Shown: positions 43,545 to 54,867 of the stretch, one piece after another | Position numbering within the stretch: the first letter of the stretch is position 1 | Layout: each line of letters begins with the position of its first letter | The notes under the pieces: model-generated | The model's input: only the letters and a program-made list of their open reading frames with translations | What the model was told of the DNA's origin: nothing | The model's database searches: none | Translations under genes and position numbers: made by a program | DNA from: Ixodes scapularis | Taxonomy: Eukaryota > Arthropoda > Arachnida > Ixodida > Ixodidae | Direction: 5' to 3' | Length of the DNA stretch: 64,000 bases | Assembly (NCBI RefSeq): GCF_016920785.2 | Contig: NW_024609846.1 | Location: 74,347,816-74,411,815 of the forward strand

Positions 43545-45895
43545 TTATTGCGATTTCAGAGTCGCGAGTGTTTCAAAACACCAGATTATCAGGATATAAA
43601 CTGTATCATTCTCACAAAGGATATAAGCTCAGCAGAGGTTTACTCGGCGTACGGAAGGATCTCACATTTGTTCAACATAACATCCCGTCACACCCTACAA
43701 ATGAGTATATTGCAGCAACTATTAGAAAAGTAAAAGTTTCTCTCACGGTTATTGCTGGCTACATGTCCCCTCGAGCACCCTTCGAAGTCAAAGGCTCGCT
43801 ACCATTCTACAGCAAACCCCATCCTCTCATATTGTTGAGACTATTGTTTTGTCATAACATTTCGTTTTTATCCTGTTTAAAATTTTACTACTAATTGACT
43901 TATTGAAATGTGCGCAACTAAGGAGGCGTTAGGCTGTTGGTGGGTCACTCAAAATAATATAAATAAATAAATAAATAAATATTCTGACGGGTGATTTCAA
44001 CAGTCACCACACATTATGGGGCAGTAAAAATAATAATACTGGATGACACGCGTTATTTCACTTCACGCTAAAACTTGATATTGTAATACTTAATGACGGA
44101 AGTCCGTTGTATTTTAGAGGCGCATCTATGAGTAGTAGTCCTTTAGATGTTTCGTTCGCATCTTCAACCCTCTCTGGCGAAACAATGTGGTTTGCTGACA
44201 TTGAAACGTACGGTAGCGATCATGTTTCTACATACCCCGTGCAGTGCAAGGATTGCATTGCACGGAGCAGCGTACAACAATATGTTAAACTGACTGGGAT
44301 CTCTTAAAAACTAACATGGAATCCGCATGTCTAGCGGTAACCGAGCCAAAAGGTCTTGCTGAGGCTATGACCTCTTCAACTTCTCATGCGACTGAAAATG
44401 TCAACATGACAAAACCTCAGACTGCAATCGATGGTGAATATAAGCGTCTTCGTGCCATTCGTCGACGAGCAGAACGCCGGGCAAGAAAGACTAAAAATGT
44501 TGAGGACGTTCGGGCTTCTAGGCGAGCGCAAAAATGTGTTCAACGCCACTTAGACAAACTTTCTAATATACGCTGAAGGTCACTTAGTTCCAACCTTCAC
44601 CCGAGAAAACCACTCAATCGAACATGGCAGATAATGCGAAGCCTACGTGCGAGGCCACAGCAAGTTCACCCGTTCTGCGCCATCAGTCTGAGTCGCCAAG
44701 TGTCAAAAACAGCCGCAGCCGAAATGTTCTATAACAAGGTCCCTTCCAGCTCTTCAATACCCCATGACAAATTCAGTGCCCAGGAGGGACATGTCTCCGG
44801 AAGTGTATGCAAGGCTATTGATGCATATTTTACCTTAAAGGAACTTGATATGGCGCTCGAGTCGTCTAACGTCAGGCCATCTCCAGGCAAGGATGGTGTA
44901 CTGTATTCAGCCTTAATTACGCCACTTAGGGGAGGGGGCGAGGACCGCACTGCTACAAATATTTAATTTGCTCGTGGAAAACGGGTTCTGTACCGAAGGA
45001 ATGGATAATTGCGCGTGTGTTACCAATCCTGAAACCTGAAAATGTCTTTTAGACATTAATTCCTTCCCTCCGATAGCATCAACTAGTTGAACAGGCAACT
45101 TAATGGAGCGAACGCTGCTTACCCGTATAAAGTGGCATCTAGAAGATAGGGAACTATATCCTTCGTCCATGAATGGATCTCGACGGGAAAGAAGCAGCAT
45201 TGACAACGTTATTTACTCAGTAACTAGCATTGAACAAATTATTGTAGTAAATAAAAAAAAAAAAAAACAGCTGTATTTGTGGACATAAAGTCGGCATTTG
45301 ACTGTGTAGAACACAACGCTATTCTTCAAGATAGGAAGGCCATTGGTTTTGGAGGACGTGTATACAAATGGATAAACAATTACCTAAAGGAAAGAGAAGT
45401 CTACATGTCGACACAGGACGGCAGCACCGGTCTTCACAACATTACAAGGGGAGCATACACCTCACTTCTTCGACCCCAGCTGGAGTACTACTCATCGGTT
45501 TGGAATCCCCATCAGTTTTTTTTTTCTAGAAGAGATGTTAGAAGCAGTTCGAAACCTAGCGGTACGGTTTATTCAGAGAAATAATTTCACGGCCAGCGTC
45601 AGTGCTCTGAAAACTCAACTTGGCCTCGCCTCTCTTAAAACACGTAGGACGATATCCGTCTTAACCATACTAGATAAAATTTACTACCATCTTCGTTAGC
45701 TGAGATCTTTATACTACATACCTGCACCTCACACCTCCCATCGCTTAGATAAATCCTGCAAGCTTCTTTTATCCATTCCTAGGACAAATATACTTAAATT
45801 TTCTCCTTCCCAGCTTTCTATTAATAATTGGAATAAATTACCAGACTCAATAGTAACAATATCGAATATCTCAAAATTTAGAGAATCAGAAAGAT
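43545..45895 (+). pseudogene. CR1/Jockey-like LINE, U1 copy
   Basis: Endonuclease domain first: SRGLLGVRKDLTFVQHNIPSHP, SLTVIAGYMSPRAPFE, then ILTGDFNSHHTLWGS (the DFN..H..WG endonuclease motif) and DIETYGSDHVSTYP (SDH). A reverse transcriptase follows: KRLRAIRRRAERRARK, LNRTWQIMRSLRARPQ, ALESSNVRPSPGKDGVLYSAL, NLMERTLLTRIKWHLE and FVDIKSAFDCVEHNA (RT-3 Asp). It then jumps from LHNITRG straight to YTSLLRPQLEYYSSVWNPH, so the segment with the YADD box is deleted. The LINE ends at GNLFQ/PDSIVTISN-like codons near 45890 without its 3' UTR. An (AATA)n patch at 43965-43981 interrupts the endonuclease. No RNase H. Confidence 0.8.
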
Positions 45896-45917
45896 ATATA
45901 TATATATATATCTTTCT
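45888..45917. repeat. Perfect (TA)n palindrome at LINE break
   Basis: AGAAAGATATA...TATATCTTTCT is a self-complementary 30-mer at exactly the point where the U1 LINE is cut and joined to sequence that in U2 lies 1.5 kb further on. Confidence 0.7.
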
Positions 45918-48900
45918 CCGATTGTTTAGCACGGGATACTGCAAAATCGAAATACCTCATGAGAAAAGGACTAGGAGGAAGAGGAAAGGAGGGGAGGAGG
46001 AGGAGGGGAGGAGCACTGGAAGAGAAGAGGAGGAAAGGTGCGGATGAGTAGGAGGGGCATAAAATCCTCTCCGTTCCCTCCTCCCCCTCTAATTCAGCTC
46101 TAATTCGGCGTTACAGGGAGTTGTAAACGTATTTCATTTTTTTTTATTTGAATCTCAGCTTCTGAACGAAAACGCCGAAGCAAAAAATCTGCATGCTGAT
46201 AGATCAACATGTCAAATATAGTCTGGGTCATGGGGAGAGAATCGCAAGTGAGACAGTCCAAGTACAGGGGCAAAGTAAAGAAAGAAGCGCAGACACATAC
46301 CATGTATTTATTTATACATATTTACATTGCTCGCTTTTGACCCATGCTGGATTCAAATAGTATTTCAATTGACTCCACTGGTGGTAGGTGCGGATTTGTT
46401 TATGATATCCCTCAAGTAATCCACAACGAACGTGCGTGAAGGTATCTAGCCCGTTATGAATTTCTTCTCGATAATTTACGTTTGACATTCTCTAAAACTG
46501 AAATTTTGGCTAAATCCTATTGGTTTAAAGCTAAAATACGAGAAGCTTTTCTCATGCAATCTGTCACCCTCCACAAGTTCCACATTTTCTGCTACTAGTG
46601 CAGAATCTTCCACTGGACAACCGTTCGAATGTTCGCTGTTCCTCCGTTTTTTTTTTCGTTTTTTTTTTCGTTAGTAGAGAGCGCAGCTGTAGGGAGTTTG
46701 GAGGCGAGGAAGCTTTGAAGGACCTGAAGCAGCGTCTCTCTTACCTGGAAAGGACAATTCAAACTAAACGGTCTATTATCTGAATACATAAGGCTGGAAT
46801 AATAATTAAAAATTGAATGTAAAAAAAAGTGCGAACATTTCAAGTTATGGTACTATAAGTCTGTGCATATTTTGGACAGTTCAATGCATCTCATGCAGGC
46901 AACTGGGAGCGATTCAGCCGCCTTTCCTGCTATCGTACAAACAGAGTTTCAGTAATTGTTTGTGTTCTAAAAATAAAGTATGCCTGTATGCGTGTACGAA
47001 CTATATCATTTCATTAATTTGTGAAGAAGCTACATTTATGTCGAACGACTTGGTATCACAACCATTTCAAAGGCCTTCAGACACAGGGCAATCAAAACAT
47101 CTGCTAGCCAGCGCATGCAGAGTGCACGCGCAGAGTCGAGATCGCAAGCGCCGATCGCCCAAAGGCCTTTGATATTAATGTTATTTGAAATGCGCTAAGC
47201 GGGGTGTAATATTCTCCTAACTCATTTACATGCAAAGAACAAAATTTCAGCGTCTGAAACACTTACGCCGCCGCTTCACCGACCCCTCGCACGATCACCT
47301 TGTGTCGTGTAAACGGAATGGGGGGAGGGGAGGGGGAGGGGGGTGGTTCATTGACGGAATTGCGTCCGCCGATGGCATTCGGTACTTTTAACCTAATTGT
47401 AAAAGTAAAAGAGACAAACACGTTTACAAACGGTACGGAAGCACGTCGGTATCGCTCTTACCCGGCGTCCTGTAGACCGGGCCAACGAAAGTCCCACTCC
47501 CGAGGTGCTTGCGGCACACAACGACCGACGTTGACGGTGCCTTTCCCACCCTTAAGTTAGATTGTCCATGCTTTCTTTAACCTTGACGCATTCGAGTGGA
47601 GAAAGCTGATACCGACTTATTTTGGGGATTTGCGTTATGGTTCTCAACAGTAGGTCAACATGATCGCAAACCAGGAAACGGCGGCAAAGAAGGGAGCGGG
47701 ACGCGAGATCGCGAAGCGGAGTCCTTTCCCTGACGTCATGAAACATCTCACACAACCAGGGCGCGGCGACCGCAGCGACACTTGAGTTCACTCTCGGCGC
47801 GATGTGAAAGTTTTAGCAGATTGGGGGGAGGGGGGGGGGGGGGGGGTTCCGATACCTCCGACACCCCCGATAACGATACGATGTAGGCCAACACCTCCTA
47901 GATAGGAAAGCCGAATAACTGAATGAGAAGACGTCATAAGCGAAGGCCAACGCTGGGCACAGATTGGACACGATGCTAGCGTAAACGTCCTGCTCAAACT
48001 TGACTCAAGGCCGAGTATTAACCCAGCACTGGTTTTCAATCTGCGTCCAGCATTGGTCTTTACTGGTGACGCACAAATGTCAGCACTGTGGCCTTGTCTT
48101 CTGGGTGGTGTCGTGTACGCGCAGATGCGGCGGCGGAGTATCCGGTATCGTTATCGGAGCCATCGGAACGATCTACCAAAACTCTAATCTCCGCGGCTCT
48201 TTGTGTTTGATTTGTGAGTTTTGCTTGGCATGGAAAACAGGGTAATTCTATTTAATAATTCGCTTTCCGTTCTACAGACAAGAATCCCTCTTGTAAATTT
48301 GTGGAGAACATGCTGTGTGCAGTGATAATGGTTTTGTAAACTTCTGAAAGCGATCGAAACAACTAATTCTTTTTACATACATAGTTACCTACATGCGCAG
48401 CATTTATTTACTGAAGAAAACCGTTTAAGGCCTATATAAAAGTAAACAGGTTCGTACCGGTAACAGTTTAGCCATACCAGGATGAACCTGATACTTAACA
48501 GACTGTTACTACCTACATCTTCGTAGTGTTTTCACTTCTATGCCGCTAAATCAACAACGCTTCATGAGATGAGAAAAAGTAACTAAGTCTAATATGCAGA
48601 TAAAAAACGCTTAAACCACACGCCATCTGTAGAGCTATATAAATTTTCCTGTGAAGAACAGCAGCTCGAAATATGTAAAAATTGAGAAAATCAATACCCC
48701 TGAAACTGCTAAAATATTAAAGATCATCTAGGTTATTATTTAATTCTGCTATTTTTAGTTAACCCCGACTTAAACAGGGTTCAAAGCAAAACAAAAATCT
48801 TAACAGGGATTTAAAAAAAATATAGCTACCCGCTTCAAATTGCCTAGGGTACGGTGTCTACTAAATAAATTCCATACAACCACAAAAAAATATGCAGTGG

Positions 48901-49161
48901 TACTCGCCAAAGACAACAAAAGGTCACCTGGCTTTTATATGGAAACATACGAGGAATCGCTTGAGCGAAACAATATATTGTGACGCAAGTGATTTAAAAT
49001 TTTTGGTTTCCCAGTTGTTGTTTTTTTTGTTTGTTTGTTTTTGTTTTTAGAGTTAACAAAGGAAAGTTTGTCGACTGAAAGTTCATCCGATATCCGGGTA
49101 AACAAAAAAGCAAAAAAATAAAATGAAACACAATGAAAGCGTTTTTTCTTTAGCTTTTTTT
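45918..49161. other. U1 region upstream of promoter, no gene
   Basis: Contains a purine-rich GGAGGA block (45960-46080), a stretch with G-runs (47320-47345 and 47823-47846) and AT-rich DNA. The whole stretch is paralogous to 60055-63198. Open frames present are not conserved in length between the two copies, which argues against coding function. Confidence 0.6.
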
Positions 49162-49195
49162 TATACACCGTCAAAACCTACCTCACACTTCAGAG
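49162..49195 (+). promoter_or_regulatory. TATA/Inr core promoter, U1
   Basis: TATAC at 49162 and an initiator TTCAGAG at 49189-49195; the T of TATA to the A of TCAG is 30 bases, the canonical arthropod spacing. It predicts transcription from about 49192 and an 83-base leader before the ATG at 49275. The same arrangement and spacing are conserved in U2. Confidence 0.65.
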
Positions 49196-49274
49196 CTATA
49201 TGTTGCATAGGCTTTCAAGAAAGACTTCACGTGTCCTTGCTAACTTCTGAAACCAGAACCTATCCTGCTGAAAT

Positions 49275-49335
49275 ATGCGTCTGGCGCTACTCCTCGTCGT
49301 CCAACTGTGCACCATCGTACATGGAAGCACAACTC
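49275..49335 (+). CDS. Signal-peptide first exon, U1 copy
   Basis: Starts with ATG, then 20 codons giving MRLALLLVVQLCTIVHGSTT, with a hydrophobic core and a likely cleavage site after HG (a typical small -1 residue). It ends in phase 1 at a consensus donor GTGAGT (49336). The U2 copy at 63312-63372 keeps the length, phase and donor with conservative changes. The phase-1 end fits the phase-1 entry of the exon at 556, suggesting the same gene family, but no homologous second exon is seen between 49.3 and 60 kb. Secretory targeting is the only supported function. Confidence 0.6.
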
Positions 49336-49591
49336 GTGAGTGTTCATTCGTTCGAGACATACAATTTTTATTATCATTATCTTGTTGAAAATATTTCAAT
49401 ATGGTTTCTTTTTGAATGTCTCTCGCCCAATGTTCAAAACCTAAAAAATCATGCACAACCGGGACCCACCAAGTGTGCATTACTCTTAATAAAACAAATA
49501 AAATATCTGATGGGCATTATTTATAGCACGGGTATTCGATTCTAGTTCCAGCCCCGCCGGAAACGGCATGCCGAATGTCTTTTTTTTACAG

Positions 49592-49635
49592 AAGTAAACG
49601 AGAGTGCACAGAGCGGCCACACCGACTGGTACTGA
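49592..49635 (+). CDS. Candidate short second exon, U1
   Basis: A T-rich acceptor ending TACAG (49591) follows a 256-bp intron. Joined in phase 1 to the exon at 49275-49335 it adds 14 residues (QVNESAQSGHTDWY) before TGA at 49633-49635, for a 34-residue precursor. The U2 copy has the same length and stop, with Q to R and H to R changes. It could be a tiny secreted peptide, an alternative terminal exon, or chance. Confidence 0.25.
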
Positions 49636-50238
49636 GCCTGGTAGAGCCCACTAGAGGTAACGCGGTAGGCGGCAGTAACGCGATGGAAGAGAAAAATGAA
49701 AGCGTAATTTTCAATATTCAAATTGTAATATTAACGTCACCACAATATAAACATCACTGAGCAGCTTTCAGGCATTCTGCTCCGAATGTAAGCTGGCGAC
49801 ATTTGTAGTGTCAAGTGAAAGTAACGAACCTCGCAGATACACGGGGATTGATCATGGAGTATAGCGCTTCCTTAGTCTTCTAGGTTTTCTTAATGAAGAC
49901 CCCAACAAAATGACTAGCATATGGACGTTTTACACAAGTTTCAGATCGCAGCCCCCATCGCCGACCTTCTCTGGTCTTACCGAGATACCGAGTTACCGAA
50001 ACGGCGTTGACGAGCCTCCAGAAAGGCCGATGCCTTCTGGAAAACAAATAGAAACCAAAATGGCAACAACCTGGCCTTTTGTGGTGATGGGCATTATTCA
50101 TCATCCATTGTCCGCTACTCTACCTTTTCACTTTCGGCGGCTCCGTCTGATGGCTATCTGCCAGGCTTTGTCAGTATAGAGGAGGCTATGATTATCACAG
50201 CTGTTTCAAACGTCTATAAATAAGATAAAATGTCTATA
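49636..50238. other. No recognisable gene
   Basis: Continuation of U1 to 49964 (paralogous to the end of the window), then sequence whose U2 counterpart lies outside. No frame resembling the exon at 556 was found here. Confidence 0.5.
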
Positions 50239-51124
50239 CTGGGTGATTCAAGGAACGGCCAGGCTCTTTAAATCGAACGTAAAATTCGGTTTCTTAATTT
50301 ATCGCGCTACGACTTTGTGCAGCGTTGCCCACAGATGGTGCTTTTTTTGTCAAATTTTCAAAGAGCAAATTGACCTGAGGCAAAAGTAAAGAAAGATAGC
50401 TCCTATGGAAACGCAGCGAAGCCACCGGTCTTCGAACAATACCGGGCGCCGCTTCGCGGGGGAGACAGGAGATGGCGGAAGCGGTCGCGATGCCAACTGC
50501 CGCCAACGAACGAGCATACGGCGCCGAGAGCCGGCGTCTTTAGCAGACGATTGTTTCGACTCAAACGCGGCGCTCGTTCCGCAGGCGGCGACAGACGCAG
50601 AAACAAAAACAGGCGCGGTAACAACAAGGAACTGCAAAGCAGACGACATCAGTACCCCGAAAAAAAAAAAACAGTTAAAATATCCCGACGAACTATTTTT
50701 TAATCGGTTATCTGTCCATTCAAAGTTTTATTAGTAAGAATGATAAAATAATGCATTGGCAACCGATATCAGAAAAGCTCGCGCCGCTTTTGAGTCGAAA
50801 CGATCGTCTGCTAAAAACGCCGGCTCTCGGCGACGTATGCGCGTTCGTTGGCGGCAGTTGGCGTCGCGACCGCTTGCGCCGCATGTTGTCTCCCGTGCGA
50901 AGCGGCGCCGTATTGTTTGAAGACCGGCGGCTTCGCTCCGTTTCCATAGAAGCGAAGCCTTTTTCTTTCTTTACTTTTTCCTCAGGTAGGTTCGTTTTTT
51001 GCAAATTTTACAAGAACAAATGCACCATTTGTGGGCAACGCTGCACAAAGTCGTAGCGCGATAGGTTTAGAAACCGAATTCTGCGGTAGATTTAAAGAGC
51101 CTGGCCGCTCCTTGAATCACCCAG
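50239..51124. mobile_element. Tc1/mariner-type MITE with ~360-bp inverted arms
   Basis: Ends CTGGGTGATTCAAGGAACGG and its inverse, with TA on both outer sides (50237-50238 and 51125-51126). The arms 50239-50600 and 50760-51124 pair over most of their length, including GCCAACTGCCGCCAACGAAC and GCCGAGAGCCGGCGT blocks. Opposite-strand frames within the arms are mirror shadows. No transposase. It sits directly at the start of U2; the U1 equivalent point (41352) has CTAGATTC without the element. Confidence 0.85.
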
Positions 51125-52489
51125 TAGATTCTTGAAGACATTTGAAGTCTCAAAACATTCGAGGTACCTCTAAATACTCCACGTCAGACTACGAGTGCAA
51201 GTACCGGTTACGCCGGAAGGGTTTTTTTGCAGTTGAGTTCGTATAACTGCCTCGGCTCGCCATATTTGTTTGGTTTCTGCTGTGCGTGAGCTGAAGATGA
51301 CAACTTCGAAAAGTTATTTATTCAAGAATGCTTACTGGCATATTGGTCTGCGATATGCTTAAAGACGGGAACGAAGCAGCAGAACAGCAGGGGGGAAATT
51401 GGCTACAGAAACCAGACATACCGGGTGGATGACAGCTGGCAATCTATCTCTTATTTTTCATTCTACGGAAATGCGAATATGACATTTTCTTTAAGGCGTA
51501 GCGCAGCAAACATTCACTGCATGAATAACTCGTCTTTCAGCGGCTACGCTTATTTTCCGGAACGTTAATAAATGTTACAACAACTATTAAGAACTACATT
51601 TCATTACGTAGGCTCTGGTGTCAAATCAACGTCGTTTTGTTTGCCCGCCAATTCATGCATAATCACCATAAATGATTGCAACTAAAGTCTGATTCGCATG
51701 AAGCCAATTTGCTTTCGACACCGCAGATGCAACGTTGGGCATTGCAGCTTCCGCCGTGCTTCTTCTGCCACACAAGCGACTTTCATTCGTGAAATCCTTA
51801 GTGATAACACGCGTGGGCGATGCGAAAGTTAAAATTTCTTATTAGCCGCAGCCCAGCAGGCCTTCTCTAAACGATCCGCCTTTTTGCCGCTTCGCGTGTA
51901 CTCCTGAAACCTTATAAAAATTATATTTCTTATAAATAACTAAGTCCTATTACACTCATTTTGGTTTCACGGCAAATTTATTTTCCGACCAAATTATTCA
52001 TAGCCACTATACATTAGCGCAACTTATAACACGTGAATGACAGTTGAAGATAAAACGTGTGACCGACAAAAATGGAAGGGTTACGAATCTCAAATAATTT
52101 TGACATATATAGGGCTGGAATGTACGTTGTATATGGAAATCGCGGTTCTTTTAGTGTAACAATGGAACAGGGTATTTACAGTGTTCACTTAATAGTTGAT
52201 CTAATAGATGAAGCATATTGGAAGGTATACGTGTCCAGGAGTGCCACCGAGGCCATGTGCCGCAGCTTCAGCCCATGATTTCGCATCGCTGCGTTCGTTT
52301 TGGGACGACGGTCTTAGCATTTAGACTGAAATACCAGTGTCGTTGCTTGCGTGCGGACTTCGTAACTAAAAAGGTTGCATCAGCTTCATGTGGCAACGTT
52401 TGCAACGCCGATTTCCTCAGCACAAATGTGTTCTTAAAACGTTCAATGCAAAGTTCAAATATAGCGTCGTCAGTTTGTGTTTAAATATC

Positions 52490-52762
52490 AATTTATTGTT
52501 ATTGCGATTTCAGAGTAGCGAGTGTCTCACAATACCAGGTTATCAGGATATTAACTGTATCAATCTCACAGAGGAGATGAGCTCAGCAGAATTTTTCACG
52601 GCGTACTGAGGGACCTCACATTTGTTCAACATAACATCCCTTCACACCCTACAAATCCCGTCACACCGTACAACTATTAGAGAAGCAGAGGCTTCCCTTA
52701 CGGTTATTGCTGGCTACATACACCCTCGAGCACCCTTCGACGTTCAAAGGCTCGATACCATT
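52490..52762 (+). pseudogene. LINE endonuclease start, U2 copy (part 1)
   Basis: Paralogue of 43545-43800: TFVQHNIPSHPTN and SLTVIAGYIHPRAPFDVQR. A stop within the TAY segment and a small duplication (CCCTACAAATCCCGTCACAC) are U2-specific. Cut at about 52762 by the gypsy element. Confidence 0.75.
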
Positions 52763-52767
52763 TACTT

Positions 52768-52906
52768 TGTAGTAGGCGGGTTTCCTCAGCTATGTGCATT
52801 GAATGAGATGAAGTGATGCGTCTTGAGTCGGCCCGAAGTCCCCCACGAGATGCAGAGCTCCCGCTCTTTATGCGCTTCGTCGTCTTCGAACCCCGGCTAT
52901 TCAACA
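52768..52906 (-). repeat. Gypsy G 3' LTR
   Basis: 139 bp, minus-strand TGTTGAATAGCC...CTACTACA. Pairs with 54729-54867 with roughly a dozen mismatches by eye. Confidence 0.85.
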
Positions 52907-52919
52907 TCTCTCCTTTTCC

Positions 52920-54728
52920 TTATTTACCAAAACGACTTGGTGGCTTGACCAATCTTCCCGCTGGTGTAATGTACCCACGTTGGGGCTCTACGTGAACACT
53001 GAGTGGTTCATCATCAACACTGAGTGTTTTATCGTCAATACTGAGTGGTTCATTGTCAACACTGAGTGGTTCATTGTCCTGGTGGCCTTTGTATAAGCTT
53101 GTACCTGGCAAATCATCGTACGACCTCTCATCGTCCTCGTTTTCGCTTCAGTCAATAACCAGAAACTTCGCGTTTCGCCGGACAGTGCTATCCTTTGTCG
53201 ATACCCAATATGAGCGCGGCAAATCGGCTTTCTTGAGTACTGTCCCCCCCCCCCCCCCCCCCCCTTTATTCAGGTCATTGATCCAGACTTTCTGTGATGA
53301 CTGCAGCTCTGGGAGGTTCCTAACTCCATGATGCCTGTTGAAGCCAGACGCTTGCTTGTTTTTTGCTTGGCTCTCGCTCTCTTTCAACAGGGAGAGGTCA
53401 GGTGTCTTCGGATTGAATGTGGTAGGACTAACACCTGGGTTCGAATTTTTCTGCTGAACAAGAGCTCTGCGGTCGTGAATCTACAAGCTAATGGTGTAGC
53501 ACGAGAAGCAAGAAGCGCTCTATAAGGGTCAATTGACTTCTTAAACTTAATTTTTGCTGTCTTGACGGCCGCTTCTGCTGCCCCGTTACTTTGAGGATAC
53601 TTTGGGCTTGACGTGACATGTCGAAGGCCCCATTCTTTGCTAAATGACACGAATGCCAATCGAAATTGGGGGCCATTGTCTGCAATGACCGTCTCAGGTA
53701 TCCCGTGTCTAGCGAAAATCGACTCTGCTTTGAGAATGGTTGTTCCCGAAAATTTGTCTTCGAGGAGGGCTACTTCGAAGTATCTAGAATAATAATCAGT
53801 GATAAGGAGATAGTTCTTGCCTTCCTCGTAGAAGATATCCATGGCCAGCTTTTGCCAAGGGCGTCTTGGGAGCGGAGTTGGGATCAGTGGTTGGCTTCTG
53901 TGCTGCCTCTAATGCAGACAGCTGGCACACCTTTCAATGAATTCTGTAATGACTCTAGTGATGCCAGGCCACCAACATGACTCTTGGGCTCTTCTTGAGC
54001 ACTTGAAAATGCCCTCGTGTCCATCGTGTAGAAACTGCAGTACTTAAGGTCTCATTGAGAGGGGTACAAGGTATCGCGAGTTTCTCATTATAATGTCGTC
54101 ATACAATGTAAGTTCGTTTTTGAACTGCCAGTATTGAAGGCAGTCCTGAGGTGTTCTTGATTTACTTGCGGGCCCCCCTCCGGTTATATACTTTTTCAAA
54201 ATGCTCATTATCGGGTCATTGTCTTGAGCTGCCTACAGTTGTTTCCGAAAGACATCTGAAGCCGGTACGTGATGAATGAGAGCATGCTCGAATCCTATTA
54301 CCTCTTCTGCTGTGCACAGGCCGTCTTCATTCTTGAGAGGTTGTCTCGATAGGGTGTCTGGGACTACGAGGTCTTTTCCCGGAACATGTTCAAATGTGAA
54401 GTCGTACCTCATCATCCGGAGACGCATTTATTTAAGTCTGGGTGTAAGATCGTCCATAGGCTTTCTGGTAAACAGTGGTATGAGAGGCTTGTGATCAGTC
54501 TCAATGTGAAAGGTTAGTCATACAGGATAGTCTTTCAGCTTTTTACAGGCGAAGGTGATTGCAAACGCTTCCTTTTCGATTTGAGAATACCCTCTTTCTG
54601 TTTTGAATAATGATTTTGAAACGTAGGCAACTGGTCAGATAGTTTCATCTTTCTGATGCTGCATGAGCACTGCTCCTACACCGTAGCTGGAGGCGTCTGC
54701 TGATAACCCCACTTCTGACACCTTGTTT
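52920..54728 (-). pseudogene. Gypsy G RNase H, integrase and repeat-bearing C-terminus
   Basis: On the minus strand RNase H starts immediately inside the 5' LTR: LSADASSYGVGAVLMQHQ, YSQIEKEAFAI, FHIETDHKPLIPLF, then YDFTFEHVPGKDLVVPDTLSRQ (54420-54290). The integrase core at 53842-53384 has MDIFYEEGKNYLLITDYYSRY, where the catalytic Asp is followed by IFYEEGK; then HGIPETVIADNGPQF (second Asp) and KYPQSNGAAEAAVKTAK (Glu). A frame break near 53385 separates the end, 53111-52920, with tandem DNEPLSV/DDEPLSV-type heptads followed by GYITPAGRLVKPPSRF, the usual basic pol terminus. Stops are present. A 22-base C run at 53242-53263 interrupts the C-terminal part. Confidence 0.8.
54706..54722 (-). 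promoter_or_regulatory. Gypsy G primer-binding site remnant, tRNA-Leu type
   Basis: Minus strand GGTGTCAGAAGTGGG lies six bases inside the 5' LTR. It complements a tRNA-Leu 3' end CCCACTTCTGACA-CC. Directly after it the sequence becomes RNase H coding, so a deletion starts just behind the primer site. Confidence 0.65.
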
Positions 54729-54867
54729 TGTAGTAGGTGGATTTACTCAGCTATGTACACAGAATGAGATGAAGTGATGCGTCTTGACTTAGCCCGATGT
54801 CCCGCACGAGATGCAGAGCTCCCGCTCTCTATGCGCTTCGTCGTCTTCGAACCCCGGCTATCCAACA
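54729..54867 (-). repeat. Gypsy G 5' LTR
   Basis: 139 bp, minus-strand TGTTGGATAGCC...CTACTACA; followed on the plus strand by the resumed U2 LINE sequence. Confidence 0.85.

Larger units (their letters stand above)
52768..54867 (-). mobile_element. Deleted gypsy element with 139-bp LTRs (gypsy G)
   Basis: LTRs at 52768-52906 and 54729-54867, both 139 bp, TGTTG..CTACTACA on the minus strand. The U1 paralogue (about 43801) reads continuously across the site, with ACCATTCTACAGC. CCATT borders the element on the right and lies five bases from it on the left, so the target duplication is imperfect. The interior contains only RNase H and integrase. Gag, protease and reverse transcriptase are gone. 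Confidence 0.85.

Noticed and set aside
50350..51056. Frames on both strands of 50.35-51.06 kb
   Set aside because: They are mirror images produced by the inverted arms of the Tc1/mariner-type MITE.
52985..53085. CRISPR-like spaced repeat
   Set aside because: Units are contiguous 21-bp tandem repeats without spacers, in frame with gypsy pol, in a eukaryotic genome.
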